Part shown: in pieces, positions 45,215 to 53,742 of the stretch
Numbering within the stretch: the stretch's first letter is position 1
Layout: each line of letters begins with the position of its first letter
Assembly: GCA_963755435.1 (NCBI GenBank)
Contig: CAVWJX010000005.1
Location: forward strand, 744,001 to 808,000
DNA: 64,000 bases
Direction of reading: 5' to 3'
Source: AP-15 sp963755435
Lineage (GTDB): Bacteria > Pseudomonadota > Alphaproteobacteria > ATCC43930 > CGMCC-115725
Made by a program: the position numbers and the translations under genes
Notes under the pieces: generated by a model
What the model was told of the DNA's origin: nothing
Databases searched by the model: none
What the model saw: the letters and a program-made list of their open reading frames with translations, nothing else

Positions 45215-46492
45215 TCAAACTGGACGGACGAAAACGTGACGCTTGCGGCCGGCGCTGAGCTTCACCGTCCCGTTTGGGCCGAGATCATCGAGCCGGACGA
45301 CGCGGCTCTCGTTGTCGATGACAGCATCGTTGACGCGCGCTCCACGGCCGCGGATCAATCGCCGCGCCTCGCCGTTGCTAGCGGCGAGGCCAACATGATT
45401 GAACAATTCCAATGCCGGTACACCGCGTTCGAGCAGATCGCGCGGTACGTCGTGACTGACTGTGCCGGTGGCGTGCAGCGTGAAGTTAGGGAAGGTTACG
45501 TTTAATGAGCCGAACACGGCACCTGCCGTCTGCGCCGCGGCTTCGGCGGCCTCACGCCCGTGGCACAGCGCCGTTGCCTCGGTCGCCAGGATCATTTTTG
45601 CCTTGTTGATCTCGCTGCCTTCGAGGGCTTCGAGCCGGGCGATCTCGTCCAGTGGCAATTCGGTAAACAGCCGCAGAAAGCGCCCGACATCCGGGTCTTC
45701 GGTGTTGCGCCAGAACTGCCAGTATTCGTAGGGCGACAGCCGCTCGGCGTTGAGCCACACCGCCCCCTGCGCGGTCTTGCCCATCTTGTCGCCCGAGGCG
45801 GTGGTCAGGAGCGGCGTCGTCAGGCCGAAGAGGGTGCGCCCGTCCATGCGCCGGCCGAGCTCGACCCCGCCGACGATGTTGCCCCACTGGTCGGAGCCGC
45901 CGAACTGCGCCGCGCAGTCGAAGCGGCGGGCCAGCTCGACAAAGTCATAAGCCTGCAGGATCATGTAGTTGAATTCGAGGAAGGAGAGCGGCTGGTCGCG
46001 TTCGAGGCGCAGGCGCACGCTGTCCTGGCTCAGCATGCGGTTGACCGAGAAATGCCGGCCGACATCACGCAGGAACGGGATGTAGCGCAATTCGTCGAGC
46101 CAGTCGGCGTTGTTGACTATCGCCGCGTCGATCGGGCCGTCGCCGAAGTTGATGAATTTGGCGAAGATCTTGCCGATCCCGGCCATGTTGCGGGCGATCT
46201 CGGCATCGTCGAGCAGCGGGCGCGCCGTGTCCTTGCCCGAGGGATCACCGATCCGGGTGGTGCCGCCGCCCATCAGCACGATCGGCCGGTGCCCGCTTTT
46301 CTGCAGGAGCCGCAGCAGCATGATCGACACCAGGCTGCCGACATGCAGACTGTCGGCGGTGCAGTCGTAGCCGACATAGGCGGCGAGACGGCCCTCGGCG
46401 AGCCGCGCGTCGAGCGCCTCGAAATCGGTGCATTGATGGATATAGCCGCGGGCGAGCGCGGTCGCGAGAAAGTCGGAGCGGGGAGGCGACAT
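45215..46492 (-). CDS. tyrS: Tyrosyl-tRNA synthetase
   Basis: A 425-residue class I aminoacyl-tRNA synthetase that charges tRNA-Tyr. The HIGH-type motif is H50-V-G-S in ADSLHVGSL, the KMSKS-type motif is KMGKT near residue 235, and the C-terminal S4-like RNA-binding domain is clear in VGLAASNGEARRLIRGRGARVND. The residues that recognise tyrosine sit in AYVGYDCTADSLH and FLEFNYMILQAYDF. The ATG at 46492 fits the family N terminus. It is divergent from anmK, with about 91 bases between starts. Confidence 0.95.
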   Translation of the reverse strand: MSPPRSDFLATALARGYIHQCTDFEALDARLAEGRLAAYVGYDCTADSLHVGSLVSIMLLRLLQKSGHRPIVLMGGGTTRIGDPSGKDTARPLLDDAEIARNMAGIGKIFAKFINFGDGPIDAAIVNNADWLDELRYIPFLRDVGRHFSVNRMLSQDSVRLRLERDQPLSFLEFNYMILQAYDFVELARRFDCAAQFGGSDQWGNIVGGVELGRRMDGRTLFGLTTPLLTTASGDKMGKTAQGAVWLNAERLSPYEYWQFWRNTEDPDVGRFLRLFTELPLDEIARLEALEGSEINKAKMILATEATALCHGREAAEAAAQTAGAVFGSLNVTFPNFTLHATGTVSHDVPRDLLERGVPALELFNHVGLAASNGEARRLIRGRGARVNDAVIDNESRVVRLDDLGPNGTVKLSAGRKRHVFVRPV

Positions 46493-46583
46493 GGCACCGT
46501 CATCTAACATAGCCGGGCCCGGCCGGCCACAACACTCCCGCCCCCAATTTGACCTTGCCCCGAGGGCCGGGGAGCGAAGGCGG

Positions 46584-47642
46584 GTGCGGCGCGCGCTCGG
46601 GCTGATGAGCGGCACCTCGCTCGACGGCATCGATGTGGCGCTGGTCGAGACCGACGGCGCCACCCGCGTCGAGGCCGGCCCGGCGCTGACCATCGCCTAT
46701 CCGCACACCTTTCGCGAGCGGCTGCGCGGCGTGCTGGGCGGGATCGGCCCGGTCGAGGCGGTCGAAGCCGAGCTGACCCGGCTCCACGCCGAGGCGGTCG
46801 AACGTTTTCGCGAGCGCCATCCTGGACTGTTGATCGATCTCGTCGGCTTTCACGGCCACACGATCCTGCATCGCCCGGCCGAGCGCCGCACCTGGCAATT
46901 GGGCGACGGCGCCGCTTTGGCACGCCGGCTCGGGATCGACGTCGTGGCCGATTTCCGTTCGGCCGATGTCGCCGCCGGCGGGGAGGGCGCGCCATTGGCG
47001 CCGCTCTACCATGCCGCACTCGCCGAAGGGCTGCCGAAGCCACTGGCAGTCCTCAATCTCGGCGGCGTCGCCAATGTGACCTGGATCGGGGAAAACGGTC
47101 AGATCCTCGCTTTCGACACCGGGCCCGGCAACGCGCTGATCGACGATTGGGTACGGCGCCATACCGGCGCTGCAGCGGATATGGGCGGCGCGCTCGCCCG
47201 CGCCGGACAAGTTTCCGAGGAGCATGTCGCACGCTTTCTGAGGCGGCCGTTCTTTGCGCGGACGCCGCCGAAATCGCTCGACCGCGACGAATTCCGCGAT
47301 GCCGCGCCCGACGATCTCTCGCTTGAAGACGGTGCGGCCACTCTGACCGAGATGACCGCCGCCGCTGTCGCCATGGCGCGTCGCCATTTTCCGGCGCCGG
47401 TGCGCGAGTGGCTGGTCTGCGGCGGCGGCCGGCACAACTCGGCGCTGATGGCGGCGCTCACCCGCCGGCTCGGCGCCTTGGTGCGCCCGGTCGAGGCGGT
47501 CGGCTGGAACGGCGACGCGCTTGAAGCGCAGGCCTTTGCCTATCTCGCGGTCCGCTCCGCTGCCGGGCTGCCGCTCAGCCTGCCGTCGACCACTGGCGCG
47601 CCGCGACCGATCAGCGGCGGCCAATTATTTCCCGGTCACTAA
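46584..47642 (+). CDS. anmK: Anhydro-N-acetylmuramic acid kinase
   Basis: A 352-residue AnmK kinase, which recycles peptidoglycan 1,6-anhydro-MurNAc. The N-terminal ATP-binding block is ALGLMSGTSLDGIDVALVET, and the LNLGGVANVTW and FDTGPGNALIDDW segments form the sugar-kinase-like core. The GTG at 46584 was chosen because GGGGAGCGAAGGCGG lies just upstream and it begins at the family N terminus. The upstream ATG at 46491 overlaps the tyrS start and is unlikely to be used. The divergent tyrS-anmK pairing is common in alphaproteobacteria. Confidence 0.94.
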   Translation: MRRALGLMSGTSLDGIDVALVETDGATRVEAGPALTIAYPHTFRERLRGVLGGIGPVEAVEAELTRLHAEAVERFRERHPGLLIDLVGFHGHTILHRPAERRTWQLGDGAALARRLGIDVVADFRSADVAAGGEGAPLAPLYHAALAEGLPKPLAVLNLGGVANVTWIGENGQILAFDTGPGNALIDDWVRRHTGAAADMGGALARAGQVSEEHVARFLRRPFFARTPPKSLDRDEFRDAAPDDLSLEDGAATLTEMTAAAVAMARRHFPAPVREWLVCGGGRHNSALMAALTRRLGALVRPVEAVGWNGDALEAQAFAYLAVRSAAGLPLSLPSTTGAPRPISGGQLFPGH

Positions 47643-47683
47643 CGCCGCTGCGAGGTGCTTGACGGTAGCAACCGGGCAAAGGG

Positions 47684-48874
47684 TTACTGGGCCGGCACCA
47701 ATTCCGGCGTCTTGGCTTTGGCGAAGGCCGGCATCACCTCCTTGCCGAAACGTTCGAGCTGTTCGAGCGCCACCGCCTTCGGCACCCCGACGCTGAGGCT
47801 GACCGAGACCCGGTCGAGCCCCGGATAGCGCCGTTCCAGCGCCTTCAGATGCTCGATAATCTGCGCGGGCGAGCCGCACAGGACGCCGCCGGCGGCGATC
47901 GCGTCTTCGATCCGCGGCAGCTTGGCCTGCGGCGCGCGCAAGGGATCGCGCATGATCTCGATCTGTGCGTCGCTCAAGGCCCGCACCAGCCGCAATTCGC
48001 CAAACATCTTCATGTTTTCTTCATAATATTTGCCCGCCTCGCGGATGCCCTGCTCGCGGCTGTCGGCGATGTAAAAATGGAAGCCGAAGGAAAGCCGTTC
48101 TCCCAGTTCGAGCTGCTGGCCAATGCGGGCATGCGCCTCTTGCCAAGCCAGCACGACCTTGTGCATTGCCCCGCCTTCGGCCGAGCCGCCGCCGATCAGA
48201 CCCTGGATGCCGTGCTTGGCCATGAAATCGAGCGCCCGATCGGTGCCGCCCTGGATCGGCTGCCAGCATTCGACCGGGAGCCGCAGCGGGCGCGGCACGA
48301 GGGTCAGCTGTTCGAGGGTGTAGCCGCGATACGGCACCTGCGGCGGCAGGGTGTAGTGCTTGCCCCGATGGGCAAAGGTGTCGTTATTGAACGCCTTGAA
48401 GATGATATCGACCTGCTCCTCGAACAGCTCGCGGTTGGCCGGCTGGTCGAGCAACGGCGCGCCGAAAGTCTCGACCTCGCGGGTGTGATAGCCGCGCCCG
48501 ACGCCAAAGGTGATGCGCCCGCCGCTCAAGATATCGGCGGTGGCGTAGTCCTCGGCCAGGCGCAGCGGATGCCACATCGGGGTGATGTTGAAGCCGCAGC
48601 CGATGCGGATCTGCCTGGTCACATGGGCCAGATGCAGCGCCATCATTAACACGTTGGGGATGCACTCGTAGCCTTCGTGCTGAAAATGATGCTCGGCCAT
48701 CCAAAACGTGTTGTAGCCGAGCCGGTCCATCAGCTGCGCCATCGCCTGCGCCTTGTCGAAGACGGTGGCCAGATGCTCGTTCGGATAGCGGCGATCGTTG
48801 ACCGGGGTGCCGCCATAGCCGACGTTTTCGATGTCGACATGCCCGGCGAACAGACTATCGAATTTGGTAATCAT
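47684..48874 (-). CDS. LLM-class flavin-dependent oxidoreductase
   Basis: A 396-residue luciferase-like flavin-dependent monooxygenase. Family blocks include NTFWMAEHHFQHEGYECIPN near residue 54, RIGCGFNITPMWHPLRLAED near 88 and GRITFGVGRGYH near 117. The ATG at 48874 has GGAGG 7 bases upstream. It is convergent with anmK. Its substrate may be a long-chain aldehyde, ketone or aromatic, and it needs reduced flavin from a separate reductase. A second LLM protein of a different subfamily lies at 50925. Confidence 0.9.
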   Translation of the reverse strand: MITKFDSLFAGHVDIENVGYGGTPVNDRRYPNEHLATVFDKAQAMAQLMDRLGYNTFWMAEHHFQHEGYECIPNVLMMALHLAHVTRQIRIGCGFNITPMWHPLRLAEDYATADILSGGRITFGVGRGYHTREVETFGAPLLDQPANRELFEEQVDIIFKAFNNDTFAHRGKHYTLPPQVPYRGYTLEQLTLVPRPLRLPVECWQPIQGGTDRALDFMAKHGIQGLIGGGSAEGGAMHKVVLAWQEAHARIGQQLELGERLSFGFHFYIADSREQGIREAGKYYEENMKMFGELRLVRALSDAQIEIMRDPLRAPQAKLPRIEDAIAAGGVLCGSPAQIIEHLKALERRYPGLDRVSVSLSVGVPKAVALEQLERFGKEVMPAFAKAKTPELVPAQ

Positions 48875-49069
48875 GCCATGACCTCCACGGGGGAACGCCG
48901 ATCGATCTGGCCACGATTGTACGCCGGGACGGCCGGCTGGCAACCGGCATGGCCGGCGCGCACCCGGCCGGGCGACGCGCACCGGCGTGCTTTGTCGATT
49001 GTCCGCAAGCCTCGCTGAAGCTAGGCTCGCCCGTAGCCGGCCACCGGTGCGAGAACGGTTGGGACCAGG

Positions 49070-49381
49070 ATGCGTGCTTTGGTGCTGTTGTCGGCGATCG
49101 GTTGGGCCCTTGTCGCCGGGGCGCCGGCTTTTGCCCAGCAAGGCGGGCGCGGGCTCGAGGCCGAGCAGCGCGATATCGGCCGGCTCGAAACCCATATCCG
49201 GAATTATGGCCAGGCGCTGGGGGTGATCAGCCAGCTGACCCGCCCGCTCGGGGCCGAAACCGAATGCCAGGGGGTATGTTATTCGGCGAACGGCACGCGG
49301 CCGGTTTCCTGGAGCTGCGCGCCGAAGGAGAGATGCGATTTGCACTGTCTGGCCAGCCCGCCGGTCGGCGGCTGCGACTGA
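49070..49381 (+). CDS. 103-residue secreted Cys-containing hypothetical protein
   Basis: A 103-residue protein with a clear signal peptide (MRALVLLSAIGWALVAGAPA, then FAQQ) and five cysteines in the mature part that could form two disulfides with one left over. I recognise no family. GGGACCAGG lies just before the ATG, and codon use matches neighbours. It stands in a region of small secreted proteins: a DUF992 gene follows on the opposite strand. Confidence 0.65.
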   Translation: MRALVLLSAIGWALVAGAPAFAQQGGRGLEAEQRDIGRLETHIRNYGQALGVISQLTRPLGAETECQGVCYSANGTRPVSWSCAPKERCDLHCLASPPVGGCD

Positions 49382-49468
49382 TCTGGCCGCCCGCGCGCCA
49401 TAGGCCGCGGCCCGCCCCGCGTCCGGTGCAGGGAGGCCGCCAGCTGTGGACCACTCAGACCGTTCAGA

Positions 49469-49957
49469 TCACGTGGGAGGCGCGCATCGCAGGGACATCG
49501 AGGCGATGCCAGCGGCGACGTTGAGCCCGGTGGTGCCCTCAATGCTGACCGGCTGCAGCGAGATCGAATTGCCATTGCCGCCGACCAGCACGTTGACCCC
49601 GGCGCCCACCCCCGCGGTGGCATTGGCGGCCGCGCCCGAATAGGTGCCGGCCAGCGCGCAGGGCAGCGGTGTCGCGGTCGGCGCAATCACCGACCATACC
49701 AGCACGCCGCCATTGATGTAGCCGATGTCGACGCCGAACTTGTTGATCGAGCCGACATAGTGTTCGGGATGACCGGGTCCCGGCAACTCCGTGCAATTGA
49801 GCGAGCGCGAAGAGCCGAAGATAAAGCCAAACCCGCTCGATACGTTGCAGCTCAAGATGCCGACCTTGACCCCCGCGGCATGGGCTGGCGCGGCAAGCAC
49901 CACGGCACCCGCCATCAGGGTAAGCGCGCTGATCGCAATCGCGAGTTTTTTGAACAT
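49469..49957 (-). CDS. DUF992-family secreted protein
   Basis: A 162-residue DUF992 protein. Residues 1-27 (MFKKLAIAISALTLMAGAV, then LAAPAHA) form a signal peptide; the rest has a GVKVGILSCNVSSGFGFIFG start and two cysteines that probably form a disulfide. The family is found widely in alphaproteobacteria with unknown function, likely periplasmic or outer-membrane-associated. GGAG lies 9 bases before the ATG at 49957. Convergent with the small secreted protein gene at 49070. Confidence 0.85.
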   Translation of the reverse strand: MFKKLAIAISALTLMAGAVVLAAPAHAAGVKVGILSCNVSSGFGFIFGSSRSLNCTELPGPGHPEHYVGSINKFGVDIGYINGGVLVWSVIAPTATPLPCALAGTYSGAAANATAGVGAGVNVLVGGNGNSISLQPVSIEGTTGLNVAAGIASMSLRCAPPT

Positions 49958-50229
49958 TCCGTTGATCTCCTGGTGGATAAGCTCATCCGAAGGCGCGCTG
50001 GCCAAACGCCCGCGCTGTCCGTTGGTTCCGAGATCCTGAACTCGCGGTTTTGCGAGGGCAATACCGAAGCTTTGCCGGCGTGTGACGCGGTCCGATCGGC
50101 GCCGTCGAACGGCGGCACCCGCAAGCGCCTTCGGGCAAAATTAAGCACTCGCGTCCGGGGCGATTTTTTGGAACAATCGGCTTCCGCGGTCTCGACCGGA
50201 CCGCGCACCGACTCGGACAGGAAACGGAC

Positions 50230-50865
50230 TTGATCAGAGATAGGAATTTCCGCCAGCCGCGCCGCCGCGATTTCGACGATGATGGTTACGACCCGCATTT
50301 GCGTGACTTCGGCGCCGCGCCGCGCTTCACCCCGCCCCGCTTCGACACGCCTACAGGGCCGCCAGTGCGGGCCGTCGTCAAGTGGTTCAAGCCCGAACGG
50401 GGGTTCGGGTTTGTCGAATTGGCCGACGGCACCGGCGACGCCTTTCTGCATGCCAGCGTTCTCGAGCGCAACGGCATCACCGCCGTCCAGCCGGGCGAAA
50501 CCCTGGAAATCCGGGTCTCGCCGGGGCAGAAGGGCCCGCAGGTCACCGAGGTGCTCAGCGTCGACAGCAGCACTGCCGCCCCGGCTGGGGCTCGGCGCTC
50601 GGCGTTTCCGACCGGCGGCGCGCCCGGGCGCCAGTCTTACGAGCCCACCGGGCCCTCGGTCGAGGAAGCCGGCACGGTAAAGTGGTTCAATGCCCAGAAG
50701 GGCTTTGGCTTTATCGTCCGCGAGGGCGGCGGCAAGGACGCCTTTGTCCACGCCTCGGTGCTCGAGCGCTCCGGGATCGGCACCCTCAACGAAGGCCAGC
50801 GCGTACTGGTCGACATCGCCGAAGGCCGCAAGGGGCCCGAGGCGGTCAGGGTGCGCCTCGCCTAA
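50230..50865 (+). CDS. Double cold-shock-domain protein (CspA-like)
   Basis: A 211-residue protein with two cold-shock domains, at about residues 46-107 and 144-205. Each has the RNP1-type motif: KPERGFGFVEL and NAQKGFGFIVRE. Between them lies a Pro/Ser/Gly-rich linker. Such alphaproteobacterial two-domain CSPs bind single-stranded RNA and DNA, and are often linked to cold or stationary-phase growth. The only plausible start is TTG at 50230, with AGGA 8 bases upstream; TTG starts are less efficient, which may keep expression low. Confidence 0.87.
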   Translation: MIRDRNFRQPRRRDFDDDGYDPHLRDFGAAPRFTPPRFDTPTGPPVRAVVKWFKPERGFGFVELADGTGDAFLHASVLERNGITAVQPGETLEIRVSPGQKGPQVTEVLSVDSSTAAPAGARRSAFPTGGAPGRQSYEPTGPSVEEAGTVKWFNAQKGFGFIVREGGGKDAFVHASVLERSGIGTLNEGQRVLVDIAEGRKGPEAVRVRLA

Positions 50866-50924
50866 ATCGGGAATTGCGGCGCCGACGCCGGCGCTTGGGG
50901 GGCCGGCGTTTAGGGGGGAAGGCG

Positions 50925-51776
50925 ATGGATTTCGGCGCGGCGCTGTTCTTTACCGATTATTCGATGGCTCCGGGCGAGCTTGGCCGGGCCTTGGAAGCGC
51001 GCGGCTTCGAGTCGGTATGGGCGCCCGAGCATTCGCACATCCCCTCCTCGCGGGCGACCCCGTTCCCGCAGGGCGGCGAGTTGCCGAAAAAGTATTACGA
51101 CGCGATGGACCCGTTCGTCAGCCTGACCGCGGCGGCGGCAGCGACGAAAGCGCTGAAGGTCGGCACCGGGGTGTGCCTGGTTGCCCAGCGCGACCCGATC
51201 CAGACCGCCAAGCTCGTCGCCTCGATCGACCAGGTTTCGGGCGGGCGGTTTCTGTTCGGCATCGGCGGCGGCTGGAACGCCGAGGAAATGGCCGATCACG
51301 GCACCGCGTTCAAAACCCGCTTCAAGCTGATGCGCGAGCGGGTCGCGGCGATGAAGGCGATCTGGACCGAGGCCGAGCCCGAATATCATGGCGAGTTGGT
51401 CGATTTTCCGAAGATGCGCACTTGGCCAAAGCCGGTGCAGCGGCCGCACCCGCCGGTCATCGTCGGCGGCGCCTTTCCGCACGCGGCGCGGCGCGCGCTG
51501 GCCTACGGCGACGGCTGGGTCCCGCACGCCGGCCGCCCGCAATACGCCGACGTGACCGATTTCCTGCCGCAGTTCAAAGAGATGGCGGCAGCCGCCGGGC
51601 GCCGCCTCGACACGGTCCCGGTCACCGTGTTCGGCGTCGCCGAGGACCTCGATCGCCTCAAGCTCTACCGCGACCGCGGCATCGCCCGCGCCGTCGTCAG
51701 CCTGCCCTCGGCCAAGGCCGACGAAATCCTGCCGCTGCTCGACCGCTGGGCCGACCTGATCCGCCACGCCGCATGA
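50925..51776 (+). CDS. LLM-class F420-dependent-type oxidoreductase
   Basis: A 283-residue LLM protein of the short TIGR03619-like subfamily, often annotated as F420-dependent. Marks are the SVWAPEHSHIP block near residue 30, the SLTAAAAATKALKVGTG segment and GRFLFGIGGGWNAEEM near 105. Whether it uses F420 or FMN cannot be read from sequence. The ATG has a G-rich ribosome-binding site just upstream (AGGGGGGAAGGCG). It follows the cold-shock gene by about 59 bases on the same strand. Confidence 0.9.
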   Translation: MDFGAALFFTDYSMAPGELGRALEARGFESVWAPEHSHIPSSRATPFPQGGELPKKYYDAMDPFVSLTAAAAATKALKVGTGVCLVAQRDPIQTAKLVASIDQVSGGRFLFGIGGGWNAEEMADHGTAFKTRFKLMRERVAAMKAIWTEAEPEYHGELVDFPKMRTWPKPVQRPHPPVIVGGAFPHAARRALAYGDGWVPHAGRPQYADVTDFLPQFKEMAAAAGRRLDTVPVTVFGVAEDLDRLKLYRDRGIARAVVSLPSAKADEILPLLDRWADLIRHAA

Positions 51777-51844
51777 GGTCCTGGGGTCTCTCCCGGCCCG
51801 CTCGCTCCGGCGTTTGCCACCGATCGCGGCGGTAGCGGGTTCGT

Positions 51845-52453
51845 CTAGGCGCCGGGTTTGCGCCAGTCGGCGCTCAGCATCGCGAACAGCAGGTGGTCCT
51901 GCCATTTACCTTCGATGCACAGATACTGGCGGGCGTGGCCTTCCTGGTGAAATCCGGCGCGGGTCAGCAACGCCCGGCTTGGAACGTTGATCGGCAGGCA
52001 GGCCGCCTCGACCCGGTGCAGGCGCAGCCGCTCGAACGAGAAGTCGAGCACCAGCGGCAATGCCGCACTCATATAGCCCTGACGGGCATAGGGCTCGCCG
52101 ACCCAATAGCCGAGGCTCGCGGTCTCCGAGACGCCGCGTCGGACATTGGACAGGCCGATCCCGCCGACCAGTGCGTCGTCGTCGGCGAAGACGAAGAAAT
52201 TATAGGCCTGGTCGGTGCGCCAATCCTCGACATAGCGAGCGACGCGCGCGCGGAAGCTCAGCCGGGACAGCGCGTCGGGCGGCCAGCTCGGTTCCCACGG
52301 CTCGAGAAAGCGGCGGGAGCTGGCGCGCAGGCTCGCCCAGGCCTCCCAGTCGCCGCGCTCGGGCATGCGCAGATAGACCCGCTGCCCGCTGAGCCGGAAC
52401 GGGTCCGAGCGCGACAGAAACAGACGCGGAAAGGATTTGCGCTGCGGCGCCAT
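51845..52453 (-). CDS. GNAT-family N-acetyltransferase (RimJ-like)
   Basis: A 202-residue GNAT acetyltransferase of the RimJ/RimL type. The acetyl-CoA-binding segment is GYWVGEPYARQGYMSAALP, with the typical RQGYM form of the R/Q-x-x-G-x-G/A motif. Such enzymes acetylate protein N-termini or small molecules. The gene lies just after the M16 peptidase on the minus strand, following the common alphaproteobacterial order thrC, M16 peptidase, GNAT. Confidence 0.9.
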   Translation of the reverse strand: MAPQRKSFPRLFLSRSDPFRLSGQRVYLRMPERGDWEAWASLRASSRRFLEPWEPSWPPDALSRLSFRARVARYVEDWRTDQAYNFFVFADDDALVGGIGLSNVRRGVSETASLGYWVGEPYARQGYMSAALPLVLDFSFERLRLHRVEAACLPINVPSRALLTRAGFHQEGHARQYLCIEGKWQDHLLFAMLSADWRKPGA

Positions 52454-52482
52454 GTTAGTGCGGCATCAGGGTCAAGGCGGCA

Positions 52483-53742
52483 TCAGGCGGCGAGCCGCGC
52501 TCGCACCCGGTCGAAATCTTCGAGCCGGCTGAGCGGCCCCAGCGCCGTCAGGGTCGGCGGGCCCGAGCGCCAGCGGGCGACGACGCGCGCGATCGCGGCA
52601 TCGTCGACCATTTCGATCCGGCGCACGATTTCGGGCGGATCGAATGGGGTACCGTGGATCAACAGGTGCTGCGCCAATTGTTCGCAGCGCGCCGAGGTGC
52701 TTTCGAGCGACATCAACAGGCCGGCTTTCATCTGGGTCTTGGCGCGGGCGAGTTCGACCGGGCTTAGCCCGTCATCGAGCTTTCTCGCCTCCGCGCATAA
52801 TGCCGGCACCAGTTCGGCTGCGTCATCCTCGCCAGTGCCGGCGTAGATCCCGAACAGCCCGCCATCGCGGTAGCTGTGGGCAAAGCAATGGATCGTATAG
52901 ACCAGCCCCCGCTTTTCGCGGATCTCCTGGAACAGCCGTGAGGACATGCCGCCGCCGAACGCGGTCGACAATACCGAGGCGGCGTAGAAGTCAGGATCGC
53001 CGAGGGTCAGCCCGGGAAAGCCCAGCACCAGGTGCAGCTGTTCCAGATCGCGCTCTTCGCGCCGGTCGCCGCCGGCATAGCTCGCCGGCTCGGTGGTGGC
53101 CGGGCGATCGGCCGGCACCGCGCCGAAGAGCTTTTCCGCCAGTGCTGCGACCCTGTCGTGATCGAGATTGCCGGCCGCCGCCAATACCATCCGCCGGGCG
53201 CCGTAGTGGTCGCGCAGATAGGCGATGACGTCCTTACGCCCGAGCCGGCGGATGATCTCGGGCCGGCCCAGCACCGGCCGCCCCATCGCCTGGTCAGGAT
53301 AGGCGCATTCCTGAAACTGGTCGAAGATGATGTCGTCCGGGGTGTCGTTGGCCTGGCCGATCTCCTGCAGGATCACGGTGCGCTCGCGCTCGATCTCCTC
53401 AGGCTCGAAGGTCGAGTGCTGCAGGATGTCGGCGAGGATGTCGAGCGCCAGCGGCACGTCCTCTTTCAGCACCTTGGCGTAAAAGGCGGTGCTCTCGCGC
53501 GAGGTGTAGGCGTTGAGGTGGCCGCCGACCGCCTCGATCTCCTCGGCGATGGCCAGCGCGGAGCGCCGCTCGGTGCCCTTGAACGCCATGTGCTCGAGGA
53601 AATGCGCGACCCCGTTGATCGCTGCCGGCTCGTGCCGGGTCCCGACATCGACCCAGATGCCGAGCGAGACCGTGTCGACCGTGTCGATCCGGTCGGTGGC
53701 GACGTGCAAACCGTTGCAGAGAGTGGAAACCCGCACCGTCAT
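52483..53742 (-). CDS. M16-family zinc metallopeptidase
   Basis: A 419-residue M16 peptidase, related to mitochondrial processing peptidase beta. The inverted zinc motif is HFLEH (H47, E50, H51) and the distal zinc ligand is E127 in ILQEI, 76 residues after H51 as expected. Residues also include the YAGTGEDD and AFGGGMSSRLFQEIREKRGL blocks of the second domain. The ATG overlaps the thrC stop as ATGA, so both are co-translated. Substrate proteins are unknown. The single-domain form usually acts as a dimer. Confidence 0.93.
   Translation of the reverse strand: MTVRVSTLCNGLHVATDRIDTVDTVSLGIWVDVGTRHEPAAINGVAHFLEHMAFKGTERRSALAIAEEIEAVGGHLNAYTSRESTAFYAKVLKEDVPLALDILADILQHSTFEPEEIERERTVILQEIGQANDTPDDIIFDQFQECAYPDQAMGRPVLGRPEIIRRLGRKDVIAYLRDHYGARRMVLAAAGNLDHDRVAALAEKLFGAVPADRPATTEPASYAGGDRREERDLEQLHLVLGFPGLTLGDPDFYAASVLSTAFGGGMSSRLFQEIREKRGLVYTIHCFAHSYRDGGLFGIYAGTGEDDAAELVPALCAEARKLDDGLSPVELARAKTQMKAGLLMSLESTSARCEQLAQHLLIHGTPFDPPEIVRRIEMVDDAAIARVVARWRSGPPTLTALGPLSRLEDFDRVRARLAA

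Noticed and set aside
46490..46492. The overlapping ATG of tyrS and anmK on opposite strands as an unusual shared start
   Set aside because: The anmK product fits the family much better from the GTG at 46584, which has a strong ribosome-binding site; the upstream ATG adds about 31 residues of unrelated sequence.
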